The position numbers and the translations under genes are program-made. Below are positions 41,980 through 50,175 of a stretch of 64,000 nucleotides of DNA, piece after piece (the stretch's first letter is position 1; each line of letters opens with the position of its first letter). The notes beneath the pieces are model-generated. The model was not told the DNA's origin, searched no databases, and saw only the letters and a program-made list of their open reading frames with translations. The stretch comes from Bacteroidaceae bacterium. Lineage in GTDB: Bacteria > Bacteroidota > Bacteroidia > Bacteroidales > Bacteroidaceae. The stretch lies in contig JAGAQH010000029.1 of the NCBI GenBank assembly GCA_017622815.1, positions 62,001-126,000 on the forward strand. Direction: 5' to 3'.

Positions 41980-44900
41980 ATGAACATTTCTGAACTTTCC
42001 ATCCGACGTCCGGTGCTGGCCACGGTGATGACACTGCTCATTCTCATCTTCGGTGCCGTGGGATACATGTATCTGGGCGTGAGGGAATACCCCTCGGTGG
42101 ACAACCCCATAATCTCCGTGTCGTGCTCCTACCCCGGCGCCAACGCGGACGTGATAGAGAACCAGATAACCGAACCCCTGGAACAGAACATCAACGGTAT
42201 ACCGGGCATACGCTCGCTTACCAGTGTGAGCCAACAGGGTTCGTGCCGCATAACGGTGGAGTTTGAACTCTCCGTAGACCTGGAAACGGCGGCCAACGAC
42301 GTGCGCGACAAGGTGTCCAGAGCACAGCGCTTCTTGCCACGAGATTGCGACCCGCCCACCGTGTCCAAGGCCGATGCCGATGCCATGCCCATACTGATGG
42401 TGGCCCTGCAGAGCGACAAGCGCAACCTGCTGGAGTTGAGCGAGATTGCCGACCTGACGGTGAAGGAGCAACTGCAAACCATCCAGGACGTATCCAGCGT
42501 GATGATCTGGGGCGAGAAGAAGTATTGCATGCGCCTGTGGCTGGACCCCGTGAAAATGTCGGGATACGGCGTCACTCCCATGGACGTGAAGAGCGCCCTG
42601 GACAGGGAGAACGTGGAACTGCCCTCGGGTTCCATAGAGGGCAACACACGCGAACTCAGCATCCGCACCATGGGACAGATGTCCACCACGGAGGAGTTCA
42701 ACAACCTGGTCATCAAGGAGGAGGAAGGACGCATCATCCGCTTCAGCGACATAGGCCGTGCCGAACTCTCGGCGCGTGACATAAAGAGTTACATGAAGAT
42801 GAACGGCGTGCCCATGGTGGGTATCGTTGTCATCCCCCAGCCGGGCGCCAACCACATAGACATTGCCGATGCCGTACACGAGCGCATGAAGATAATGGAA
42901 AAGGACCTGCCGGACGATGTGAAGTATGCCTACGGTTTTGACAACACGAAGTTCATACGCGCCTCCATTGCCGAGGTGGAAAGCACCGTCTACGAGGCCT
43001 TCGTGCTCGTGATCATCATCATCTTCCTGTTCCTGCGCGACTGGCGCGTAACGCTCATCCCCTGCCTTGTCATCCCCGTTTCGCTCATCGGCGCATTCTT
43101 CATAATGTACCTGCTGGGCTTCTCCATCAACGTGCTCTCCATGCTGGCCGTAGTGCTGTCGGTGGGCCTTGTGGTGGACGATGCCATTGTGATGACGGAG
43201 AACATCTACATCCGCATAGAACGGGGCATGCGCCCGTTCGAAGCGGGCATTGAGGGTGCCAAGGAGATTTTCTTCGCCGTTATATCCACCACCGTCACCC
43301 TGCTGGCCGTGTTCCTGCCCATCGTGTTCATGGAGGGACAGACGGGACGATTGTTCCGCGAGTTCAGTTTCGTGGTGGCAGGTTCCGTGGTGATATCATC
43401 CTTTGCCGCCCTGACCATCACCCCCATGCTCGCCACGAAGATACTTGTAAACCGCGAGGAGAAGAACTGGTTCTACCGCAAGACGGAACCCTTCTTCGTA
43501 GGACTTAACAACATATATTCACGTTGGCTCAGCGCCTTCCTGCGCCGCCGATGGATGGCCATACCCCTGATGGTGGTTGCCCTTGCCGCCTGTGTGGCAA
43601 TGTGGATGAACGTGCCTGCCGAGATGGCTCCGCTGGAGGACCGCTCGAGCATAACCATCCGTACCATGGGCCCCGAGGGCGTGACCTATGAATACATGCG
43701 CGACTACACCGAGGACATCAACCGTCTGGCCGACTCGCTCATGCCCGATGCCGAGTTCATCACGGCACGTGTGTCGGACGGTGGCGGCAACATACAGATT
43801 ACACTCAGGAACCTGGCCGAGCGCGACTACACACAGATGGAAGTGGCGGACAAACTCAGCAAGGCCGTACGCGAAAAGACCGACGCGCGTGCCTTCGTGC
43901 AACAGCAGAGCACCTTCGGCGGACGACGCGGTTCCATGCCCGTGCAATACGTCCTTCAGGCCACCACCATCGAGAAACTGGAGGAGGTCCTGCCCAAGTT
44001 CATGGCCAAGGTGTATGACAACCCCGTCTTCCAGATGGCCGACGTGGACCTGAAGTTCTCCAAACCCGAGGTGCGTCTGAGCGTGAACCGCGAGAAGGCC
44101 AACCTCATGGGCGTCTCCACCAAGGACATAGCACAGACCCTGCAATACGGCCTCAGCGGCCAGCGTATGGGCTACCTCTACCTCAACGGAAAGCAGTACG
44201 AGATAGTGGGCGAAATAAACCGCCAGCAGCGCAACGACCCTGCCAACCTCAAGGCCATATACATGCGCTCTTCGGACGGCAAGATGGTACAGATGGAGAA
44301 CCTGGTGGACCTGGTGGAGAGCATCGCTCCCCCGAAACTTTACCGCTACAACCGCTTCGTGTCGGCAACAATCTCGGCCGGACTTACCCCCGGGCATACC
44401 ATAGGCGACGGTCTTGACGAGATGGACAAGATAGCATCCGAGGTGCTGGACGACACCTTCCGCACGGCACTGGCAGGCGACTCCAAGGAGTTCCGCGAGA
44501 GTTCCTCAAGCCTGCTCTTCGCCTTCGGCCTTGCCCTGGTGCTCATCTACCTGATTCTGGCGGCTCAGTTCGAGAGTTTCAAGGACCCCTTCGTCATCAT
44601 GCTCACCGTGCCCCTGGCCATTGCCGGCGCACTGATATTCATGCTCGTGGGCGGACAGACGATGAACATCTTCAGCCAGATTGGCATCATCATGCTCATA
44701 GGTCTGGTGGCGAAGAACGGTATCCTCATAGTGGAGTTTGCCAACCAGCGCCAACGCATGGGCGAGGACAAGATGACCGCCATACAGGAGGCCTCCGTGC
44801 AACGTCTGCGCCCCATCCTCATGACCTCCGTATCCACCATGCTCGGCCTCATGCCTCTGATGTTCGCATCGGGTGAGGGCTCGGCCGGACGTGTGGCCAT

Positions 44901-45012
44901 GGGTACCGCCGTAGTGGGAGGCATGCTCATCTCCACCATGCTCACAATGTTTGTAATTCCTGCCATATACTCCTTCGTGGCAACATCCCTACAAAAGAAG
45001 ATCAAGAAATGA
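41980..45012 (+). CDS. RND (HAE1-type) efflux pump
   Basis: A 1010-residue inner-membrane proton-driven drug/solute exporter. The N-terminal ISELSIRRPVLATVMTLLI helix is typical. Two large periplasmic loops (about 35-330 and 555-865) and twelve helices are expected. The proton-relay Asp pair is in VGLVVDDAIVMTENI near residue 400. The second repeat has GLVAKNGILIVEFANQ near 908. It follows the adaptor and four-helix-bundle genes and overlaps the TolC gene by 4 bases (ATGA). The substrate cannot be deduced. Confidence 0.95.
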   Translation: MNISELSIRRPVLATVMTLLILIFGAVGYMYLGVREYPSVDNPIISVSCSYPGANADVIENQITEPLEQNINGIPGIRSLTSVSQQGSCRITVEFELSVDLETAANDVRDKVSRAQRFLPRDCDPPTVSKADADAMPILMVALQSDKRNLLELSEIADLTVKEQLQTIQDVSSVMIWGEKKYCMRLWLDPVKMSGYGVTPMDVKSALDRENVELPSGSIEGNTRELSIRTMGQMSTTEEFNNLVIKEEEGRIIRFSDIGRAELSARDIKSYMKMNGVPMVGIVVIPQPGANHIDIADAVHERMKIMEKDLPDDVKYAYGFDNTKFIRASIAEVESTVYEAFVLVIIIIFLFLRDWRVTLIPCLVIPVSLIGAFFIMYLLGFSINVLSMLAVVLSVGLVVDDAIVMTENIYIRIERGMRPFEAGIEGAKEIFFAVISTTVTLLAVFLPIVFMEGQTGRLFREFSFVVAGSVVISSFAALTITPMLATKILVNREEKNWFYRKTEPFFVGLNNIYSRWLSAFLRRRWMAIPLMVVALAACVAMWMNVPAEMAPLEDRSSITIRTMGPEGVTYEYMRDYTEDINRLADSLMPDAEFITARVSDGGGNIQITLRNLAERDYTQMEVADKLSKAVREKTDARAFVQQQSTFGGRRGSMPVQYVLQATTIEKLEEVLPKFMAKVYDNPVFQMADVDLKFSKPEVRLSVNREKANLMGVSTKDIAQTLQYGLSGQRMGYLYLNGKQYEIVGEINRQQRNDPANLKAIYMRSSDGKMVQMENLVDLVESIAPPKLYRYNRFVSATISAGLTPGHTIGDGLDEMDKIASEVLDDTFRTALAGDSKEFRESSSSLLFAFGLALVLIYLILAAQFESFKDPFVIMLTVPLAIAGALIFMLVGGQTMNIFSQIGIIMLIGLVAKNGILIVEFANQRQRMGEDKMTAIQEASVQRLRPILMTSVSTMLGLMPLMFASGEGSAGRVAMGTAVVGGMLISTMLTMFVIPAIYSFVATSLQKKIKK

Positions 45013-46268
45013 AATCCACAAGGTTCATACTCATAGCCCTTGCCCTCTGTGCCAGCACGGGGGCAAAGGCACAGACCCTGGCCGAGGTGATTGCCACAGG
45101 TCTGGAAAACAACTATAACCTGAAAATAGCACGCAACGAGGAGGCCATAAGCGCCAACAACGCCACGGCCGCCAATGCCGGATACCTGCCCACGGTGAAT
45201 GCCACGGCAGGGTACAGCGGCACGGTGGACACAGGAAACGGCGGTCAGTTGGGACATGGCATACAGGCCGGCGTGAATGCCGAATGGACCCTGTTCGACG
45301 GTTTCAAGATTCAAGCAACGTATAGCAAACTTCAGGAACTGAAGCGACAGGGTGCCACACGCACACGACTGACCATCGAGGACTATGTGGCCACACTCAC
45401 CGCCGAGTACTACAACCTCATCCAGCAGAAGATACGCATGCGCAACCTCAACAATGCCGTGAAACTCTCCAAGGAGCGTCTGCGCATCGTGCTCGAGCGC
45501 TATAGCATAGGCAGCGCCTCCCGTCTGGACCTCCAGCAGGCGCAGGTGGACTTCAATGCCGACAGCGCACAGAGCCTGAAGCAACACGAACTGATGGCCA
45601 CATCGCGCATCCGCCTGTACGAACTCATGGCGGTGAGGGACATGCAGACTCCCCTCTCGCTGAGGGACTCTGTCATTGAGGTGGATACCTCACTCACGCA
45701 CGACCACCTGCTGGACAACACCATGGAACTTAATGCCGAACTTCTCAACCGCAGGCACGACATCCGTCTGGCGGAACTTGACTACAAGGCCACCATGAGC
45801 CGCGATTTCCCTTACATCAAACTGAATGCCGGCTACAACTACCAGCATACCATAGGCGGTGAGGGCCGAGGCGGCGTGGACTTCGGAGTGAAGGTGGGCT
45901 ACAACCTCTTCGACGGCAAGCGTACCAGCCAGCGCCGCAATGCAAGGCTCGACATAGAGAATGCCGACCTGGCACGCCTGCAACTGGAACAAACCCTACG
46001 TGCCGACCTTGCCGACCTCTGGCAGGCCTACAAGAACAACCTGCGCCTGCTCTCCCTGGAACGCGAGAACCTCATCACAGCACAGGAGAACCACTACATT
46101 GCCCACGAGCGCTACATGCTGGGCGACCTCTCTGGCATAGAGATGCGCGAAGCCCAGCAATCCCTCCTCGATGCCGAGGAGCGTATCCTGGTGGCAGAAT
46201 ACAACACCAAGTTGTGCGAAATCTCCCTGCACCAAATCTCAGGCGAGATAATGAAGTACATGGAGTAA
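45009..46268 (+). CDS. TolC-family outer-membrane efflux channel
   Basis: 419 residues with a signal peptide (MKSTRFILIALALCASTGAKAQ), but no lipobox. Two OEP repeats are visible: VIATGLENNYNLKIARNEEA near 27-46 through EAQVDF-type helices, and DYKATMSRDFPYIKLNAGYNYQ near 257 onward. GYLPTVNATAGYSG near 58 and GVDFGVKVGYNLFDG near 290 mark the beta segments. It completes the three-part RND pump. The start overlaps the pump stop, so translation is coupled. Confidence 0.93.
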   Translation: MKSTRFILIALALCASTGAKAQTLAEVIATGLENNYNLKIARNEEAISANNATAANAGYLPTVNATAGYSGTVDTGNGGQLGHGIQAGVNAEWTLFDGFKIQATYSKLQELKRQGATRTRLTIEDYVATLTAEYYNLIQQKIRMRNLNNAVKLSKERLRIVLERYSIGSASRLDLQQAQVDFNADSAQSLKQHELMATSRIRLYELMAVRDMQTPLSLRDSVIEVDTSLTHDHLLDNTMELNAELLNRRHDIRLAELDYKATMSRDFPYIKLNAGYNYQHTIGGEGRGGVDFGVKVGYNLFDGKRTSQRRNARLDIENADLARLQLEQTLRADLADLWQAYKNNLRLLSLERENLITAQENHYIAHERYMLGDLSGIEMREAQQSLLDAEERILVAEYNTKLCEISLHQISGEIMKYME

Positions 46269-46296
46269 GCCCCCAATCCCCGTCCCAGAGGGGGGA

Positions 46297-46350
46297 CTCA
46301 GAATACTCCGAATACTCGGAATACTCAGAGTACTCCGACCACTCTGATCA
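46297..46350. repeat. 9-bp tandem array, six units
   Basis: Units are CTCAGAATA, CTCCGAATA, CTCGGAATA, CTCAGAGTA, CTCCGACCA and CTCTGATCA. The period is exactly 9 and the unit is the same as at 30328 and 52055. Confidence 0.8.
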
Positions 46351-46375
46351 AGCGCAGAGCAGAGAACAACATAAA

Positions 46376-46411
46376 AGCAGCGCCAGGAGATAACTTCCGG
46401 CGCTGCTTTTT
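46376..46411 (+). terminator. Terminator of the RND efflux operon
   Basis: AGCAGCGCC (46376-46384) pairs with GGCGCTGCT (46399-46407), and a run of T follows. Confidence 0.85.
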
Positions 46412-46428
46412 ATAGATGTCTGCCCAAG

Positions 46429-46451
46429 ACAGGCCTGCCATTGAGGCCTGT
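46429..46451 (-). terminator. Hairpin downstream of the GH16 gene
   Basis: ACAGGCCT (46429-46436) pairs with AGGCCTGT (46444-46451) five bases beyond the GH16 stop. No T-run, so a weak candidate. Confidence 0.45.
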
Positions 46452-46455
46452 TGGT

Positions 46456-48201
46456 TCACTCAGCCAGCACTTTCTTTCCATCAACTATATACAAGCCTCC
46501 GGACTTCATGTCCTTGACAAGGCGTCCCTGCATATCGTAAACGGCATTCACATTACTGACCAAGTTATTCTCCTCATCGGTGAGCACGTCCTCTATTCCT
46601 GTATACTCAGGCTTCTGGTATACACGTACCCAATCGAAAAGGGTCTCGTAGGTAAAGGACTCGTCGGCAGGACGTGCCCATGAACCGTTGCCCACACTCT
46701 GATTGAGGATGATGTAGAAGGGGGCATCAAAAGGCCACTGGCCGTTGTCAAGGGCATTCTGGTCGGTACTCTTGTTGTATGTCCACACCTTTTCTCCATC
46801 CACATACCAGGTGATGGAAGTGGCATTCCATTCTACGGCATAGACGTGCCAGAGGGAGTAATCTATCCCTGGTTTGTTGCCACTGTTGCCGCCCTTGCCA
46901 AGATTGTAAGTCCAGTTGGTATGAACTGTACCATAGGCACGCCCATCGGTATCTATGGCCTCCCAGATGTCTATCTCTCCATTATTGGGCCATCCAAGGC
47001 TATTGTCGGCAGGCATCATCCAGAAAGCAGGGAATGTACCGGTATGGGCAATGGTCTTGATACGTGCCTCTACCCTGCCCCACTGGAAGGCGAACTTGCC
47101 CTGGGTCTTCACGCCACCCGTTATCATGGGCACGTTGTCGGAAGCCTTGTCGGGATTGGGAATGGCGCGGCAATGAAGTGCACCGTCCTCCTGATACACC
47201 ACCAGGGGAGAGTTGGAGCACCAGCGGTTCCATGTAGCCCCCTGACGCTCGGTGCGTTTCCAAAATTCGGATGTAGGTTCGCCTTCGCCTTCAAACTCAT
47301 CAGCAAAGGATAGCACCTGGGCGTTCTTTGTCTCCGCATCACGCACCCATTCGCCACTGATGACTACATCCCCGTTCACCTTGTCGGCAGGGATGGTAAT
47401 CTCAGTGGCATAGGCACCGGAATTGATTTCCGTCACCTTGTATTCCTCATCACCATGCTTGATGGTAAGTCCTTCAGTACAGTTCCATCCGAGGCGTGCA
47501 CGTGTATAGAAAGTAAAGTCACGACCCTTGGCTATGCGCTCGGGCATAGGACCACCGTTCTTTGTACTCCACACATATCCGTGACGTGTGTCTATCTTCA
47601 AGGCTACGGTTTCGGGGAAAGCCTCCTTGAGTTTCTGCATACAGGTCTCGTAATCGGCCTGTACCTGGGCGTTCTCCTCTATCTTCCATGTGGAGCCATT
47701 GTCTGCACTCGTCCAGATGCTGATGGGGTATGACAACTGGGGAGCGGCACAGAGAAAGTTCTGGTTGCCATCGTAGGAGCGGAGGTGAAAACCACCGTTG
47801 CCGTTGCTTGTAAACTCCACGGCTACAGGTGTGTCCTGCAACTTTGCCGAAGCGGTGGACGCATTGGCCGCTGTGTGTCCCACGGCCATAAACTTCTTCG
47901 CACCGAGGTTGTAGACAAACCATTGCTCGTTGAACGGCACAATCATCCATGAGGATGATGGGTCGGCCGCATTGTACGGTGTGGTGTAGGACTGGTCGGC
48001 TATCGTCTTGTCCGAAGCCGTCATGCCTGCCGCCCAAACCAACGACGTGCTCTTCTCTGCATTGTACACGGCATAGGTCGTGTAGAACGGATTATAGATG
48101 GTGTAGGCCTTGTCGGTGGACAACTCGTCCAACGACGAAATCTGTGCCGAGGCAACAAGTGACGTTGCACCGAGCAGGATAAATGAGAGAATCTTTTTCA
48201 T
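46456..48201 (-). CDS. Glycoside hydrolase family 16 enzyme
   Basis: A 581-residue secreted beta-glucanase/laminarinase-type enzyme. A signal peptide (residues 1-19) precedes a ~280-residue N-terminal region of unknown type. The GH16 domain then runs from about ADEFEGEGEPTSEFWKR to DWVRVYQKP. The catalytic motif GEIDIWEA (E-x-D-x-x-E) is intact, and YAVEWNATSITWYVDGEKV is also family-typical. The C-terminal ~45 residues (VNAVYDMQGRLVKDMKSG...DGKKV) look like a type IX secretion sorting tail, which is inference. Substrate specificity (laminarin, lichenan or other) is not predictable. There is no SusCD next to it. It lies 45 bases after the small membrane-protein gene. Confidence 0.88.
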   Translation of the reverse strand: MKKILSFILLGATSLVASAQISSLDELSTDKAYTIYNPFYTTYAVYNAEKSTSLVWAAGMTASDKTIADQSYTTPYNAADPSSSWMIVPFNEQWFVYNLGAKKFMAVGHTAANASTASAKLQDTPVAVEFTSNGNGGFHLRSYDGNQNFLCAAPQLSYPISIWTSADNGSTWKIEENAQVQADYETCMQKLKEAFPETVALKIDTRHGYVWSTKNGGPMPERIAKGRDFTFYTRARLGWNCTEGLTIKHGDEEYKVTEINSGAYATEITIPADKVNGDVVISGEWVRDAETKNAQVLSFADEFEGEGEPTSEFWKRTERQGATWNRWCSNSPLVVYQEDGALHCRAIPNPDKASDNVPMITGGVKTQGKFAFQWGRVEARIKTIAHTGTFPAFWMMPADNSLGWPNNGEIDIWEAIDTDGRAYGTVHTNWTYNLGKGGNSGNKPGIDYSLWHVYAVEWNATSITWYVDGEKVWTYNKSTDQNALDNGQWPFDAPFYIILNQSVGNGSWARPADESFTYETLFDWVRVYQKPEYTGIEDVLTDEENNLVSNVNAVYDMQGRLVKDMKSGGLYIVDGKKVLAE

Positions 48202-48246
48202 AACATTATTTGATGTTTGTTTTTTCGATATATCAGGACAACACGG

Positions 48247-48753
48247 TTACTTCTTCCTCACAGCCGCCACGAATGCGGTGGGGATGCTGAGCACGATAGC
48301 CAGGAAGGAGTTCAGGACAAGGAAGTTTATTGCCAAGTCCCTGAGCGTTATCTGCGAAAGCAGGTCGAGCACGTCCTGAGGTTTGTATTCGGGCACCGCC
48401 TGTTTCATCAGTTCCGTGTATTCGGGATTTGTGTACACCTCGGTCAGTGCCGTCAGCATGCGCCCGTTGTCCACATAGCGGAAATACATGTACTGCACAA
48501 AGGTGCAAAGCAGGGCGGCCAAAAGTTGTACCTGCAAGGACTTGTGCCAACGATGGCGCACACCCCAGGGTTCTTCCTCCTTGGGCATGGATTCCTGTGC
48601 GGCACGCAATTGCACGCCTGCCACCCAGATGCTCAGCACACCCAGCAAATTGCCGGCAAAGCCCCACGCAGGTTGCGTGAGGCTAAGCATAGCCAATAAG
48701 AACGAGGCACTCCAGCAGAGGCCTGTATAGAATCCTATCTTAGATATTTCCAT
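48247..48753 (-). CDS. Four-helix inner-membrane protein (DUF4199-like)
   Basis: 168 residues with hydrophobic stretches near 8-24, 28-46, 73-92 and 138-162. Between them is a polar loop containing YMYFRYVDNG...TALTEVYTNPEY. This pattern fits the DUF4199 family of small Bacteroidetes membrane proteins, from memory. No function is known. It is downstream of oadB on the same strand, beyond a composite repeat (copy B). Confidence 0.65.
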   Translation of the reverse strand: MEISKIGFYTGLCWSASFLLAMLSLTQPAWGFAGNLLGVLSIWVAGVQLRAAQESMPKEEEPWGVRHRWHKSLQVQLLAALLCTFVQYMYFRYVDNGRMLTALTEVYTNPEYTELMKQAVPEYKPQDVLDLLSQITLRDLAINFLVLNSFLAIVLSIPTAFVAAVRKK

Positions 48754-48788
48754 AGAACGTTTAACGATGAACGGTGAGCGGTGAGCGA

Positions 48789-48899
48789 TTTAGTTTTCCG
48801 TTTTAATCCGACTGCGTCGTCTTGAATCTGCTCACGCTCGGCAATTCAAACAAGTTTGATTGCTCTCGCTTACTCGCAGATTTCACCTTTCCGTTTACT
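48789..48899. repeat. Composite intergenic repeat, copy B (inverted relative to copy A)
   Basis: Read on the minus strand it gives ACGGAAAGGTGAAATCTGCG, AGTAAGCGAGAGCAATCAAA, CTTGTTTGAATTGCCGAGCG and TGAGCAGATTCAAGAC, then a diverged stretch and TTAAAACGGAAAACT. About 65 bases are essentially identical to copy A at 30240. It is located between oadB and the DUF4199-like gene. Confidence 0.85.
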
Positions 48900-48903
48900 C
48901 TTA

Positions 48904-50154
48904 TTATCCCAGGAATGAGATGAGTACACCGGCCGCCACGGCAGAACCTATCACACCGGAAATGTTGGACGACATACAATAGTTGAGAACGTGGTTCTTG
49001 GGGTCGTACTGGGTGGAGATGATATTGCACACACGGCTCGCCATGGGCACGGCACTGAGGCCAGTTGCACCGATGAGCGGATTTATCTTCTTCTTGGCAA
49101 AGAGGTTCCACACCTTCACCATGAAGATACCGGAAGCGATACTCAGCGCAAAGGCACAGAAGCCACCGGCCACGATGCCCAGGGTCTGCACATTGATGAA
49201 GGCATCCACGGTCATGGTGGCACCCACGCAGAGGCCCAGGAAGATGGTGGCGGCATTCATCACACCGTTTGATGCGGCATCGAACAGGCGTGAGGTGTCG
49301 TTACCGATTTCCTTCACCAGATTACCGAACATGAGCATACCAACCAGACTCACGGCTGAGGGCACGAAGATGGCCACTATGGTCGTAACGGCAATGGGGA
49401 AGATGATCTTCAGCACACGCATGTTCTTTATCTCAGTTCCGTCGGGATAAAGGCGGTCCTGCTCCTTCATGTTGATACGAAGTTCCTTCTCCGAACAGAG
49501 CAGTTTCACCACCATGGGGATGATAACAGGCACAAGTGCCATGTAACTATAAGCGGCAATGGCTATGGGACCAAGCAAGTGGGGAGCCAGTTTGATGGTG
49601 GTGAAGATAGCCGTAGGACCATCTGCACCGCCTATGATGCCCAGCGAACCGGCCTCCTGGGGTGTGAAGCCCATAGCCAGAGAGGCCAGCAACACGGCAA
49701 AGATACCCATCTGTGCGGCGGCTCCGAAGATAGCCAGTTTCAGGTTGCGGAGCATAGGACCGAAGTCGGTCAGCGCACCCACACCCATGAAGATGATGGG
49801 AGGCAGAAGTCCGCTCTTGATAAGTGCATAGTAGAGGTAGTTCATCAATCCCAGGTCGTGTGCTATCTCGTGCAGAGGCATGGAATAGATGTCCTTCTTC
49901 ACCATCACTCCGTTCTTCATGAACTCCACCATACCCTCACTATCGGCCTGTGTCACGCCCATACCTCCACCGGGGAAGTTGGCAATGAGCACACCAAAGG
50001 CTATGGGAACCAGAAGCAGGGGTTCGTACTTCTTGACGATACCCAGGTACAGGAGCACGAAGGCCAGCAGGTACATCACCAGGAACAAAGGGTTCTCGGC
50101 AATGGCCTGGAAGGCGGTCATGCTATAGAGGTTTTCCAGTATCTCGTTAAACAT
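48904..50154 (-). CDS. oadB: Na+-pumping decarboxylase beta subunit
   Basis: A 416-residue polytopic membrane protein that decarboxylates carboxybiotin and drives Na+ export (oxaloacetate or methylmalonyl-CoA decarboxylase type). Diagnostic segments are SGLLPPIIFMGVGALTDFGP near 110-130 and LGIIGGADGPTAIFTTIKLAP near 170-190 (the Asp in GGADGPT is essential in the family). A third, GLCVGATMTVDAFINVQTLGI, is near 317-337. It is third in the oadG-oadA-oadB order, 21 bases after oadA. Whether the complex acts on oxaloacetate, malonyl or methylmalonyl substrates depends on the alpha subunit. Confidence 0.93.
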   Translation of the reverse strand: MFNEILENLYSMTAFQAIAENPLFLVMYLLAFVLLYLGIVKKYEPLLLVPIAFGVLIANFPGGGMGVTQADSEGMVEFMKNGVMVKKDIYSMPLHEIAHDLGLMNYLYYALIKSGLLPPIIFMGVGALTDFGPMLRNLKLAIFGAAAQMGIFAVLLASLAMGFTPQEAGSLGIIGGADGPTAIFTTIKLAPHLLGPIAIAAYSYMALVPVIIPMVVKLLCSEKELRINMKEQDRLYPDGTEIKNMRVLKIIFPIAVTTIVAIFVPSAVSLVGMLMFGNLVKEIGNDTSRLFDAASNGVMNAATIFLGLCVGATMTVDAFINVQTLGIVAGGFCAFALSIASGIFMVKVWNLFAKKKINPLIGATGLSAVPMASRVCNIISTQYDPKNHVLNYCMSSNISGVIGSAVAAGVLISFLG

Positions 50155-50175
50155 AAGTCACTTTCCTCCTCTACT

